DNA from: an uncultured Pseudohongiella sp.
Lineage (GTDB): Bacteria; Pseudomonadota; Gammaproteobacteria; Pseudomonadales; Pseudohongiellaceae
Direction: 5' to 3'
Length of the DNA: 64,000 nt
NCBI GenBank assembly: GCA_902531515.1
Contig: CACAEJ010000001.1
Coordinates: 1 to 64,000, forward strand
The notes below the pieces were generated by a model. The model was not told the DNA's origin. It worked only from the letters and a program-made list of their open reading frames with translations, and did not search any database. How positions within the stretch are numbered: position 1 is the first letter of the stretch; the number at the start of each line of letters is the position of its first letter. Below are positions 1-10,104 of this stretch, piece by piece. Both the position numbers and the translations under genes were made by a program.

Positions 1-279
1 CTAAAAGCGGCGAAGCTAGATGCTGCCGGCATTATTGATAAGGCAAACAAGCGAGCCGCACAAATTGTGGAAGAGGCTAAAGATCAAGCGCGAGAGGAAG
101 GGCAACGCATTATTGCTAATGCAAATGCGGAGCTTGAACAAGAAGTTAACCGAGCAAAAGAAGCGCTCAGAGCTCAAGTTTCAGCCATAGCGGTTGCTGG
201 CGCTGAAAAAATTCTTGAGGGCTCTATTGATCAGGCAGCTAACGAAGAAATGTTAAATAAATTAGCATCAGAACTTTAA
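1..279 (+). CDS. atpF: ATP synthase F0 subunit b, 5' truncated by window edge
   Basis: This is the C-terminal part of the b subunit, the peripheral stalk linking membrane Fo to catalytic F1. The reading frame is open from base 1, so the start and the membrane helix lie outside the window. The visible 92 residues are a charged, Ala/Glu/Lys-rich helix without Gly or Pro breaks, typical of the b-subunit dimeric coiled coil that binds subunit delta. It is followed 10 nt later by atpH, the usual order b-delta-alpha-gamma-beta-epsilon. Identification rests on composition and position in the operon. Confidence 0.93.
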   Translation, partial: LKAAKLDAAGIIDKANKRAAQIVEEAKDQAREEGQRIIANANAELEQEVNRAKEALRAQVSAIAVAGAEKILEGSIDQAANEEMLNKLASEL

Positions 280-289
280 GTTTTAAGCA

Positions 290-826
290 ATGGCAGATAC
301 AACTACACTTGCAAGACCCTACGCTAAAGCCGCTTTTGAGGTGGCTTCGCAAGATAATGCACTAAAGAACTGGTCTAATCTCCTAGCTTTGCTCTCTTCT
401 GTGTCAATACAGCCGACAGTTAACTCGGTGTTGCGTGATCCATCTCTTTCCTCCAGTCAAATCGCAGCTTCTTTTGAGAGCGTTTGTGGTGAAGAAATAG
501 ACAGCAAGAGCAAAAACTTTATTCGTCTCCTAGCAGAAAATAAGCGTTTGATATTGTTATCAGAAATTGCTGAACTATTCGAAGTATTGAAAGCCGAGCA
601 AGAGCGTTCTCTAGAGGTTGAGATAACCTCGGCTTTTGAAATTAGTCCAGAAATTTCAGAAAAATTAGCTGTCTCGTTAAAAAAGCGATTGGAAAGAGAA
701 ATTAATCTAACGACGAGTATCGATGAATCGTTGGTGGGTGGCGCGGTAATTCGCGCCGGCGACATGGTGATCGATAGCTCGGTTCGTGGAAAGTTAACCA
801 AATTAGTTGAAACAATAAATTCTTGA
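290..826 (+). CDS. atpH: ATP synthase F1 subunit delta
   Basis: Subunit delta (OSCP type, 178 residues, normal bacterial length) caps F1 and joins it to the b-subunit stalk. The N-terminus (TTTLARPYAKAAFEVA) is the classical delta start with the Arg-Pro-Tyr-Ala motif. The C-terminus holds the conserved ending around DSLVGGAVIRAGDMVIDSSV. The gene starts 10 nt after atpF with no strong Shine-Dalgarno sequence, which suggests translational coupling. Next comes atpA after 24 nt. Confidence 0.96.
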   Translation: MADTTTLARPYAKAAFEVASQDNALKNWSNLLALLSSVSIQPTVNSVLRDPSLSSSQIAASFESVCGEEIDSKSKNFIRLLAENKRLILLSEIAELFEVLKAEQERSLEVEITSAFEISPEISEKLAVSLKKRLEREINLTTSIDESLVGGAVIRAGDMVIDSSVRGKLTKLVETINS

Positions 827-850
827 CGTTTTAGGATATAGGACATAGCG

Positions 851-2395
851 ATGCAACAACTGAATCCATCAGAAATCAGTGAGATTATAAAGCAAAGGAT
901 CGACAAACTAGACGTGTCTGTTCAGGCAAAGAACGAGGGCACAATAGTGAGTGTGATGGACGGAATCATTCGAATTCATGGTCTGGCAGACGTCATGTAT
1001 GGCGAAATGATCGAGTTCGAGGGAGGCATTTACGGAATGGCTTTGAACTTAGAGCGAGATTCTGTTGGAGCCGTGGTATTAGGCGACTATCTTCAGCTGA
1101 AGGAAGGCCAGACATGTAAATGCACGGGACGAATCCTTGAAGTCCCCGTTGGCCCAGAGCTCGAAGGCAGAGTGGTGGACGCGCTTGGAAAGCCTATTGA
1201 TGGTAAGGGCCCTATAGAGGCAAAACTCACTGACCCAATCGAAAAGGTTGCACCAGGTGTAATCGCCAGACAGGGTGTGGATCAGCCCGTACAGACAGGT
1301 TTGAAATCAATAGATTCAATGACGCCAATAGGACGAGGACAGCGAGAGTTGATTATCGGTGACCGTGAGGTTGGCAAAACAGCGGTTGCAATAGATACGA
1401 TCATCAACCAAAAAGGTAAGGGTGTTAAATGCGTGTATGTGGCAGTTGGACAAAAGGCCAGCTCTATCTCCAATGTTGTTCAAAAACTTGAGGAGCATGG
1501 CGCAATGGAGTACACGGTTGTCGTCTCCGCTTCTGCATCCGATCCTGCTTCAATGCAATTCATAGCACCTTATTCTGGATGCTCTATGGGTGAATACTAC
1601 AGAGACAGAGGCGAGGATGCTCTGATTATCTATGATGACCTAACTAAGCAGGCCTGGGCCTATCGTCAGATTTCGTTGCTACTAAGAAGGCCCCCGGGGA
1701 GAGAGGCATATCCAGGCGATGTATTTTACTTACACTCTCGTCTTTTGGAGCGAGCGGCGAGAGTAAGCGCTAACTACGTTGAAAAGTTTACCGAAGGTAA
1801 AGTGAAGGGCCAAACAGGGTCTCTAACAGCGCTGCCCGTGATCGAGACACAAGCGGGTGATGTTTCCGCATTTGTCCCCACCAACGTGATTTCCATCACT
1901 GATGGCCAGATATTTTTGGAAACTGATCTTTTCAACTCAGGTATCCGTCCAGCAATGAATCCTGGTATCTCGGTCTCGCGTGTCGGGGGTGCTGCGCAAA
2001 CTAAGATTATTAAGAAACTTGGGGGCGGGATTCGAATAGCCCTTGCTCAGTATAGAGAGCTGGCAGCTTTCGCTGCTTTTGCGTCTGATTTGGATGATGC
2101 TACCAGAGCGCAGCTTGAACATGGTCAGCGCGTGACAGAATTAATGAAGCAGAAGCAGTATTCCCCATTATCAATTGCAGAGATGGGGGTATCTCTTTTT
2201 GCAGCTAATGAAGGATTTTTGGAAGACATAGAGCTAAACAAAGTCTTGGATTTCGAATCAGCTCTTCTGGCGTATATGAACAGCGAGCATGGAGATTTGT
2301 TAGGCAAGATTAACGAAAGCGGCGATTACGATGATGAGATAGAAAAAGCTTTTAGGGCCGCGCTTGAAAAATTTAAGTCAACTCAAACTTGGTAA
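851..2395 (+). CDS. atpA: ATP synthase F1 subunit alpha
   Basis: Non-catalytic nucleotide-binding subunit of F1, 514 residues, full length. N-terminal beta-barrel at about 25-95, nucleotide-binding domain at about 95-375, C-terminal helical bundle after that. The P-loop at residues 170-177 reads GDREVGKT, while most bacterial alpha subunits have GDRQTGKT, so two adjacent P-loop positions differ. The rest is conventional, for example the segment [20 protein letters not shown]. The gene lies in the standard operon position between atpH and atpG. Confidence 0.98.
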   Translation: MQQLNPSEISEIIKQRIDKLDVSVQAKNEGTIVSVMDGIIRIHGLADVMYGEMIEFEGGIYGMALNLERDSVGAVVLGDYLQLKEGQTCKCTGRILEVPVGPELEGRVVDALGKPIDGKGPIEAKLTDPIEKVAPGVIARQGVDQPVQTGLKSIDSMTPIGRGQRELIIGDREVGKTAVAIDTIINQKGKGVKCVYVAVGQKASSISNVVQKLEEHGAMEYTVVVSASASDPASMQFIAPYSGCSMGEYYRDRGEDALIIYDDLTKQAWAYRQISLLLRRPPGREAYPGDVFYLHSRLLERAARVSANYVEKFTEGKVKGQTGSLTALPVIETQAGDVSAFVPTNVISITDGQIFLETDLFNSGIRPAMNPGISVSRVGGAAQTKIIKKLGGGIRIALAQYRELAAFAAFASDLDDATRAQLEHGQRVTELMKQKQYSPLSIAEMGVSLFAANEGFLEDIELNKVLDFESALLAYMNSEHGDLLGKINESGDYDDEIEKAFRAALEKFKSTQTW

Positions 2396-2448
2396 GGGCC
2401 ACGTATATTTCTTTATAGAAATTAGATAACTACTAGGCAATTAAGAAT

Positions 2449-3309
2449 ATGGCGAGTGGAAAAGAAATTCGAACAAAGATTGCGAGTATAAAGAATACTC
2501 AAAAGATCACTAAAGCCATGGAAATGGTTTCTGCAAGTAAGATGAGGAAGGTGCAAGACCGCATGAAGCTTGGCAAGCCATACTCGCAGCGAATCCGGTC
2601 CGTTATTGGCCATATAGCAAACTCAACCCCTGAGTATAAGCATCCGTATTTTGATACTCGAGACGCTAAGCGTGTTGGTTACATAGTCGTATCGACTGAT
2701 CGAGGATTATGTGGCGGATTAAATATTAACGCCTTTAAAACCACTGTTGCCTCAATGAAAGAATGGTCCGACCAGGGTGTGGAGATAGACATATGCACTA
2801 TCGGCGCAAGGGCGGCAACTTTTTTCAATAACTATGGTGGAAATGTAGTAGGAGCGGTTCGAGACATCGGTGATGCTCCAGAGGTTTCAGATCTTATTGG
2901 TGCCGTGAAAATTATGCTTGATAAGTTTGATGGTGGAGAAATAGATAGACTGATGGTTGTTAGTAACGACTTCATCAATACTATGACCCATAAGCCTGTG
3001 GTAAACCAATTAATCCCTCTCCAACCTTCTGAAGAAGAGGGTCTGCAGCATCACTGGGATTATCTCTATGAACCTGACGCGCAAGAACTTTTGGATGGAC
3101 TGTTATTGCGTTTCATCGAATCACAGGTTTATCAAGCAGTGGTAGAAAACAATGCGTGTGAACAGGCAGCTCGGATGATTGCCATGAAAAGCGCATCGGA
3201 TAATGCTGGCGACTTAATAGAAGAATTAGGGCTTGCATACAATAAAGCAAGACAAGCAGCTATTACACAAGAGCTGTCGGAAATCGCCGGCGGGGCGGCA
3301 GCAGTATAG
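2449..3309 (+). CDS. atpG: ATP synthase F1 subunit gamma
   Basis: Central rotor shaft of F1, 286 residues. The N-terminal helix has the conserved pattern [19 protein letters not shown] that sits inside the alpha3beta3 ring. The middle Rossmann-like segment contains [11 protein letters not shown], and the C-terminal helix ends with [15 protein letters not shown]. Both ends are intact. It lies 53 nt after atpA and is followed by atpD. Confidence 0.97.
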   Translation: MASGKEIRTKIASIKNTQKITKAMEMVSASKMRKVQDRMKLGKPYSQRIRSVIGHIANSTPEYKHPYFDTRDAKRVGYIVVSTDRGLCGGLNINAFKTTVASMKEWSDQGVEIDICTIGARAATFFNNYGGNVVGAVRDIGDAPEVSDLIGAVKIMLDKFDGGEIDRLMVVSNDFINTMTHKPVVNQLIPLQPSEEEGLQHHWDYLYEPDAQELLDGLLLRFIESQVYQAVVENNACEQAARMIAMKSASDNAGDLIEELGLAYNKARQAAITQELSEIAGGAAAV

Positions 3310-3318
3310 TTTATTTAA

Positions 3319-4743
<1,425 letters not shown>

Positions 4744-4794
4744 ATCTAATTACATCTGAGTTTTATAGCTTCAGAACCGAAACAGGTAAGGTAA

Positions 4795-5208
4795 ATGGCC
4801 ACAACAATGCAATGCGACATAGTGTCAGCTGAAAAGAGTATTTTCACTGGCGCAGTTGAAATGGTAGTTGCTGCTGGGTCTCTCGGAGACCTCGGCATAA
4901 GTTATGGACACGCGCCCTTACTTACTGCACTTTTCCCGGGTCCGGTTCGCTTAATTTTAGAAGGTGGCGAAGAGGAAGTATTTTATGTCTCGGGTGGATT
5001 CCTTGAAGTCCAAAAAGAGGTAGTGACTTTACTGACTGACACCGCGATGAGGGCCGAAGATGTCGATGAATCAGCGGCCTTAAAAGCCGTTGAAGATGCT
5101 GAAAAGGCGATGTCGAACCAGAATTCAGAGTTTGATTATAGTACAGCTGCGGCACAGCTTGCAGAAGCTGCTGCTCAGCTCCGTGCTTTGAAGCAGATGA
5201 AAAAATAG
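4795..5208 (+). CDS. atpC: ATP synthase F1 subunit epsilon
   Basis: Subunit epsilon (137 residues) links gamma to the c-ring and can inhibit ATP hydrolysis. The N-terminal beta-sandwich is visible in [18 protein letters not shown] and [16 protein letters not shown], and the C-terminal helical hairpin is Ala/Glu rich. It is the last gene of the operon; a strong intrinsic terminator begins 23 nt after its stop codon. Confidence 0.97.
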   Translation: MATTMQCDIVSAEKSIFTGAVEMVVAAGSLGDLGISYGHAPLLTALFPGPVRLILEGGEEEVFYVSGGFLEVQKEVVTLLTDTAMRAEDVDESAALKAVEDAEKAMSNQNSEFDYSTAAAQLAEAAAQLRALKQMKK

Positions 5209-5231
5209 TACTTCTAGCAATGGAAATAATT

Positions 5232-5262
5232 AAAAAAGGTAGCACTTGCTACCTTTTTTTTT
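5232..5262 (+). terminator. Intrinsic terminator after atpC
   Basis: Perfect 12-bp inverted repeat (AAAAAAGGTAGC / GCTACCTTTTTT) with a four-base ACTT loop, continuing into a run of T. It ends the atp operon and separates it from glmU. The A-tract on the other arm means it could also work in the opposite direction. Confidence 0.92.
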
Positions 5263-5303
5263 GGTAATCTAAATCTTATAAAAATTTGATCTAAGGTTTT
5301 AAG

Positions 5304-6689
5304 ATGGAAGCGGTTATCCTGGCAGCTGGCAAAGGAACAAGAATGCATTCCCAATTACCGAAGGTGCTACAGACCATCGGCAATAAACCAATGCTTGCGC
5401 ATGTAATAGATTCAGCGGAATCTGCAGGCGCAAGAAAGATACATATAGTTGTCGGTAATGACGGCGAGCAAGTGAAAGACCAAATTCTAAACTTTGCCTC
5501 CCAAATCGAGGTTTCTTGGGTATTACAAAAGGAACAACTCGGCACGGCTCATGCGGTTCTGCAAGCAGTTCCTCACTTTGAAACAAAAGCTCAAGATGAT
5601 CATATATTGGTGCTCTACGGTGACGTCCCTCTTATAAAACCCGATACTTTGAGACAGTTATTGGTCAGTACAAGAGCTGACGCAATCGGCATTTTGACTC
5701 TGATTACTAAAAATAATAAAGGTTTGGGAAGGATACTCAGGAGTGAATCGAATGACGTAATAGGTATTGTTGAAGAGAAGGACGCGTCTGACTTGCAAAA
5801 AGAGATTAAAGAGGTGAATAGTGGCATTATGGCACTGCCTGTTGCTCGGTTAGAAAGTTGGCTCAATAGAGTCGAAAACAATAATCAACAGTCAGAGTAC
5901 TATTTAACCGACATTATCGCTCTCGCTGTTTCTGAGAAAGTTGCGATTAACTCTGTTGTTGTCATAAACGAAATAGAAGCCCAAGGGGTGAACGATAAAT
6001 CTCAATTGGCATTAGTAGAGAGGCATTTTCAAATGACTAAGTGTACACAGCTTTTAGAAGAAGGAGTGATACTTAAAGACCCTTCGAGAACTGATATAAG
6101 AGGAAAGCTTAGCTGTGGTCATGATGTAGAGATTGATATTAATACACTATTTGAGGGCAGTGTTATGCTTGGCGATAATGTAAAAATCGGGCCAAATGCA
6201 ATCATAAAAGACTCTTCGATTGGGAATGGTACACAAATCTTGCCTGGTACTATTATAGAGGGAGCAACTATCGGTGAAGAAACGATCTTGGGTCCAAATG
6301 CGAGAATTAGACCGGGTACTATAGTAGGGAACAACGTAAAGGTCGGTAATTTTGTAGAAACCAAACAAGCCATTCTAGGTGAGGGAACAAAAGCAAATCA
6401 CTTGGCTTACATTGGAGATGCTGAGATTGGTAAAAACTGCAACATTGGCGCGGGCACTATATTCTGTAACTATGACGGAGCAAACAAGCATAAGACTATT
6501 CTGGGGAATAACGTTTTTGTTGGATCAAATAGTGTTTTAGTGGCGCCAGTTAAGTTAGAGGATGATTCTTTTGTTGCAGCGGGGTCAGCGATCAATACAA
6601 ATGTACCAGAGGGCCATCTTGCAGTTGGGCGCGCCAAGCAGAGAACCATTAGTGGTTGGAAGCGCCCTACAAAAAATACTAAAAGCTGA
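5304..6689 (+). CDS. glmU: Bifunctional GlcNAc-1-P uridyltransferase / GlcN-1-P acetyltransferase
   Basis: Makes UDP-GlcNAc, the precursor of peptidoglycan and lipid A, in the last two steps of the pathway. The N-terminal pyrophosphorylase domain (about 1-225) has the nucleotide-binding signature LAAGKGTRM at residues 6-14. The C-terminal half (about 250-440) is a left-handed beta-helix of hexapeptide repeats, with the acetyltransferase segment around NHLAYIGDAEIG and AGTIFCNYDGANKHKT. The 461-residue length is normal. It stands first in a two-gene unit with glmS, 5 nt downstream, so precursor supply and use are likely co-expressed. Confidence 0.97.
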   Translation: MEAVILAAGKGTRMHSQLPKVLQTIGNKPMLAHVIDSAESAGARKIHIVVGNDGEQVKDQILNFASQIEVSWVLQKEQLGTAHAVLQAVPHFETKAQDDHILVLYGDVPLIKPDTLRQLLVSTRADAIGILTLITKNNKGLGRILRSESNDVIGIVEEKDASDLQKEIKEVNSGIMALPVARLESWLNRVENNNQQSEYYLTDIIALAVSEKVAINSVVVINEIEAQGVNDKSQLALVERHFQMTKCTQLLEEGVILKDPSRTDIRGKLSCGHDVEIDINTLFEGSVMLGDNVKIGPNAIIKDSSIGNGTQILPGTIIEGATIGEETILGPNARIRPGTIVGNNVKVGNFVETKQAILGEGTKANHLAYIGDAEIGKNCNIGAGTIFCNYDGANKHKTILGNNVFVGSNSVLVAPVKLEDDSFVAAGSAINTNVPEGHLAVGRAKQRTISGWKRPTKNTKS

Positions 6690-6694
6690 ATTTT

Positions 6695-8530
6695 ATGTGC
6701 GGAATTGTAGGCGCTATATCAGAAAGAAAAGTCTCTAGGATACTCCTTGAGGGATTAAAACGCCTTGAGTATCGCGGGTATGACTCCGCGGGTATCGCGC
6801 TCCTGTCTGAGACGAGCGCCAAGCTTCAACTGTTGAGAAGCATTGGCAAAGTCAAAAAACTTTCAGATACAGTCATAAAAAGAAAGCTACAGGGTGACAC
6901 TGGTATTGCACACACGCGCTGGGCGACCCATGGTAAGCCGTCAGTAAAGAACGCTCATCCCCATTCTTCACAGAATGAAATCGCTATAGTCCACAACGGG
7001 ATTATTGAAAATCATGAGTCACTCCGATTTCGGCTTGCCAAAAAAGGGTATGAGTTTAAAACAGAGACAGACAGTGAGGTAATCGCTCACCTCATACATC
7101 AAGAGAAAAAAAATGGGAAAGTATCCTTACTTAATTCTGTGATGAAAGCGTTACAAAAACTCAATGGAGCATATGGGGTATGTGCGATCGACAACTCTCA
7201 ACGGGACCAGATTATTGTTGCTAGAAGTGGTTCTCCCATCGTTATTGGGGTCGGCATCGGAGAGAATTTTATAGCGTCTGATCCACTTGCTTTAGGCCAT
7301 GTTACTGATAGGTTTATCTATTTGGAAGAAGGGGATATCGCACAGGTAACGCGAGAGAGTATAGAGATTTGGAGTGGTGCCAAACAAGTATCTCGACCAA
7401 TTACTACCGTTGACTCCAAAATAAAAGATGTTCAAAAAGGCGAGTATAAGCATTTTATGCTCAAGGAAATTTATGAGCAGCCCGCGGTAGTAAAGGACAC
7501 GTTGGATGGAAGAATAACAGCCCGCAAAGTTTTAGAAGAGTCCTTTGGGGTAAAGGCCGGCGATTTCTTTAATAAAACGAAACAAGTCCAAATAGTTGCA
7601 TGCGGCACTAGTTTTCATGCCGGATTAATTAGTAAATATTGGTTGGAGTCTATTGCTAAAATTCCATGTCAAGTAGACATAGCGAGTGACTACCGGTATA
7701 GAGACATCATTGTCGAACCTGGAACACTTTTAGTTACAATCTCACAATCTGGAGAAACCGCGGATACTCTTGCGGCATTGCGGTATGCTAAAAAGCTGAA
7801 TTATATCGCCACTCTTGCTGTCTGTAATGTTGCTACCAGTTCACTTGTCCGAGAGTCGGATTTCAGTGTTCTGACTATGGCTGGGCAAGAGATTGGAGTA
7901 GCTTCAACTAAAGCATTCACTACGCAACTGGTTCTGTTATTAATCTTATCTATTGTGCTTGCAAGAAGGAACGGCTTGCGGCCAGCACAAGAGACAAAGC
8001 TAGTGAAAGATTTAATGAAGCTCCCTAGGCTAATAGATAAAACGCTTCAGCTAAATAAAGACATTAAAAAAATCTCTAAGCAATTTTCAGGAAAGAACCA
8101 CACCCTGTTTCTTGGGCGGGGCATTCAGTATCCAGTAGCAAAGGAAGGGGCGCTGAAGTTGAAAGAAATCTCTTATATACATGCGGAGGCTTATCCTGCG
8201 GGAGAGCTAAAGCATGGCCCGCTGGCTTTAGTTGATAGCAAAATGCCGGTAATCGCGGTTGCACCAAAAGATGAGCTCTTGAGTAAGCTTCGGGCTAATT
8301 TATCTGAGGTTAGTGCCCGAGGCGGTAAGTTATATGTGTTTGCTGACGAAAGCATAAATTTCGAGAGTGACAAACGCTGCAAGGTCGTGAATGTACCTCA
8401 TTGCCCAGAGGTTTTAGACCCAATAATTTTTACGATTCCATTACAGCTTCTTTCGTATCACGTTGCGGTCATGAAAGGGACTGACGTAGACCACCCTAGG
8501 AATCTAGCCAAATCTGTCACGGTGGAGTAA
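6695..8530 (+). CDS. glmS: Glutamine-fructose-6-phosphate aminotransferase (isomerizing)
   Basis: Converts fructose-6-phosphate and glutamine to glucosamine-6-phosphate, the first committed step to UDP-GlcNAc. The protein starts MCGIVGAI, giving the N-terminal nucleophile Cys2 after Met removal. The Gln amidotransferase domain covers about 1-240, with RLEYRGYDSAGIAL and HTRWATHGKPS. Two SIS sugar-isomerase domains follow, with VACGTSFHAG and SQSGETADT, and the ending HPRNLAKSVTVE is typical. Length 611 is normal. It follows glmU by 5 nt. No glmS ribozyme context is expected or seen in this lineage. Confidence 0.97.
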   Translation: MCGIVGAISERKVSRILLEGLKRLEYRGYDSAGIALLSETSAKLQLLRSIGKVKKLSDTVIKRKLQGDTGIAHTRWATHGKPSVKNAHPHSSQNEIAIVHNGIIENHESLRFRLAKKGYEFKTETDSEVIAHLIHQEKKNGKVSLLNSVMKALQKLNGAYGVCAIDNSQRDQIIVARSGSPIVIGVGIGENFIASDPLALGHVTDRFIYLEEGDIAQVTRESIEIWSGAKQVSRPITTVDSKIKDVQKGEYKHFMLKEIYEQPAVVKDTLDGRITARKVLEESFGVKAGDFFNKTKQVQIVACGTSFHAGLISKYWLESIAKIPCQVDIASDYRYRDIIVEPGTLLVTISQSGETADTLAALRYAKKLNYIATLAVCNVATSSLVRESDFSVLTMAGQEIGVASTKAFTTQLVLLLILSIVLARRNGLRPAQETKLVKDLMKLPRLIDKTLQLNKDIKKISKQFSGKNHTLFLGRGIQYPVAKEGALKLKEISYIHAEAYPAGELKHGPLALVDSKMPVIAVAPKDELLSKLRANLSEVSARGGKLYVFADESINFESDKRCKVVNVPHCPEVLDPIIFTIPLQLLSYHVAVMKGTDVDHPRNLAKSVTVE

Positions 8531-8534
8531 GTCT

Positions 8535-9632
8535 ATGCTGTTAGGTTCGAAAAATTTGGCAATTTGTATTTATTTAGCGTCTTTCGGTATTGCAATTAAT
8601 GCATATGCACAAAAATTTATCCCCTTTGGTGTTGAGTTTGAGGACCATCAGAAACCGATTCCGGTAAAAGTCGTGATTGTTACGATGTTTGAAATTGGAG
8701 AAGATTTGGGAGATCGGGCGGGAGAATTTCAATTGTGGAAAGAGCGACAGGGATTGAATGTCCAGATTGCTTTTCCTCACTCACACCACGACTTGTTTTA
8801 TAATGAGGATACCCAAGTGCTGGGAATAGTTACCGGTATTGGTACCGCTAAATCAGCCTCAGCAATCATGGCGCTTGGACTAGATTCTCGACTTGATTTA
8901 TCCAGTGCTTACTGGATTATCGCAGGAATAGCCGGCATTGATCCTGAAGACGCCTCTATTGGCTCTGCTGTTTGGTCTTCTTATTTGGTTGATGGAGATC
9001 TGGCTCATGAGATTGATCCAAGAGAGATGCCTATTAATTGGGATTTTGGTTATTTCGCGCGTAATACTACTTCGCCTTTTGATCCGAATAAACCTGCACC
9101 CACGGGAGAGGTGTTTGTTGCGAATCAAAGTTTGCGAGACTGGGCGTTTGACCAAACAAAGGATATTGTTCTTCCAGACTCTAAATCATTAGAAGAAACC
9201 CGAATGCTTTATACAGAACATCCTAATGCAAGAAAACCACCATTTGTTTTGAAAGGTGGACACATTGCAGCGATGACCTTTTGGCATGGTGAGATACTTA
9301 ATGAGTGGGCGAACAGATGGGTAGCTTACTGGACGGAAAGCAAAACTGACTTTGTAACCTCTGCTATGGAAGATACGGGGACATTTCAATCTCTCGAGTA
9401 TTTAGATCGTATCGATCGTGTAGATAAAAATAGAGTGATGGTGTTAAGAGCGGGAAGTAACTATACCATGCAACCTCCTGGAATGACGGCTGCTGAGAAT
9501 ATGTTGAAGGAAAACAAGGGTTTCGCTGGCATGGAAGCCTCCTTAGAATCGCTATATATAGTCGGCTCGACGGTTTTAGAAGAGATCGTTGGTAATTGGG
9601 GAAAATACAATGACACCATTCCAGGGATTTGA
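8535..9632 (+). CDS. Secreted purine nucleoside permease-family (NUP) protein
   Basis: 365 residues. A signal peptide of about 25 residues ends in an AYA-Q cleavage site. The mature part begins PIPVKVVIVTMFEIGEDLGD and continues through TGIGTAKSASAIMALGLD, YWIIAGIAGIDPEDASIGSA and SAMEDTG, all features of the NUP family (Pfam PF06516). The family was named after yeast nucleoside transport, but its fold resembles nucleoside phosphorylases, so a periplasmic nucleoside-binding or nucleoside-cleaving role is equally plausible. A good ribosome site (GGTGGAG, 7 nt before ATG) lies directly after glmS, so it may be read through from glmUS. Confidence 0.85.
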   Translation: MLLGSKNLAICIYLASFGIAINAYAQKFIPFGVEFEDHQKPIPVKVVIVTMFEIGEDLGDRAGEFQLWKERQGLNVQIAFPHSHHDLFYNEDTQVLGIVTGIGTAKSASAIMALGLDSRLDLSSAYWIIAGIAGIDPEDASIGSAVWSSYLVDGDLAHEIDPREMPINWDFGYFARNTTSPFDPNKPAPTGEVFVANQSLRDWAFDQTKDIVLPDSKSLEETRMLYTEHPNARKPPFVLKGGHIAAMTFWHGEILNEWANRWVAYWTESKTDFVTSAMEDTGTFQSLEYLDRIDRVDKNRVMVLRAGSNYTMQPPGMTAAENMLKENKGFAGMEASLESLYIVGSTVLEEIVGNWGKYNDTIPGI

Positions 9633-9659
9633 TTCCATGTCGCGCGAATTTATCCACTT

Positions 9660-10043
9660 ATGCTTTTGATTTACGCTCACATTTCCTTTGCTTTAGCGGC
9701 GGTTCCAGTTGGTGTATTTATTTTTCTAACCAAAAAGGCAACAGCGCAACATAAGTTAGTTGGACGCTTCTGGGTTGTAATTTTGTTGATTGTTTCTTTG
9801 TCAGCAATATTTATTCAAGAAATAAATCTCCGAGGGTATTCGTTGATTCACCTTTTAATTCCGTGGACTATAGGTTCGCTAGTTTATTCTATTTGGAGTA
9901 TTAGACGGTTCAAGGAGACTCGCTTAAAAAATACAGATACGCCCATATGTACTCTGGAGTATATATCGGGGCCCTTTTGGTTGCTGGGGCCTTTACTTTA
10001 CTTCCAGGTCGATTTTTATATGGAGTTGTTTTCGGGTGAGTAA
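9660..10043 (+). CDS. DUF2306-like integral membrane protein
   Basis: 127 residues with about four hydrophobic helices (roughly 3-22, 37-53, 61-80 and 105-122). The pattern AHISFALAAVPVGVFIF, then KLVGRFWVVILLIVSLSA and a later IHLLIPWT, resembles the DUF2306 family of predicted membrane proteins, whose function is unknown. It lies 27 nt after the NUP gene on the same strand. A hairpin ends the transcription unit before the convergent PQQ dehydrogenase gene. Confidence 0.7.
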   Translation: MLLIYAHISFALAAVPVGVFIFLTKKATAQHKLVGRFWVVILLIVSLSAIFIQEINLRGYSLIHLLIPWTIGSLVYSIWSIRRFKETRLKNTDTPICTLEYISGPFWLLGPLLYFQVDFYMELFSGE

Positions 10044-10060
10044 TTTTGAAGTAAAAAGTT

Positions 10061-10090
10061 AACAGGGGAAGCGGAATCACGACCCCTGTT
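10061..10090. terminator. Hairpin between convergent genes
   Basis: Perfect 8-bp inverted repeat AACAGGGG / CCCCTGTT around a 14-base loop, placed between the stops of the plus-strand membrane-protein gene and the minus-strand PQQ dehydrogenase gene. Short T-rich stretches follow on both sides. It probably acts as a bidirectional terminator, but the T runs are weak. Confidence 0.55.
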
Positions 10091-10104
10091 TCTAGATTAC
10101 ATTT

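Noticed and set aside
457-906. 149-codon minus-strand frame across atpH and the start of atpA
   Set aside because: Antisense to two certain genes; the predicted protein is Ser/Ile-rich without family features.
4922-5245. 107-codon minus-strand frame opposite atpC
   Set aside because: Its start lies within the terminator and it is antisense to atpC along its whole length.
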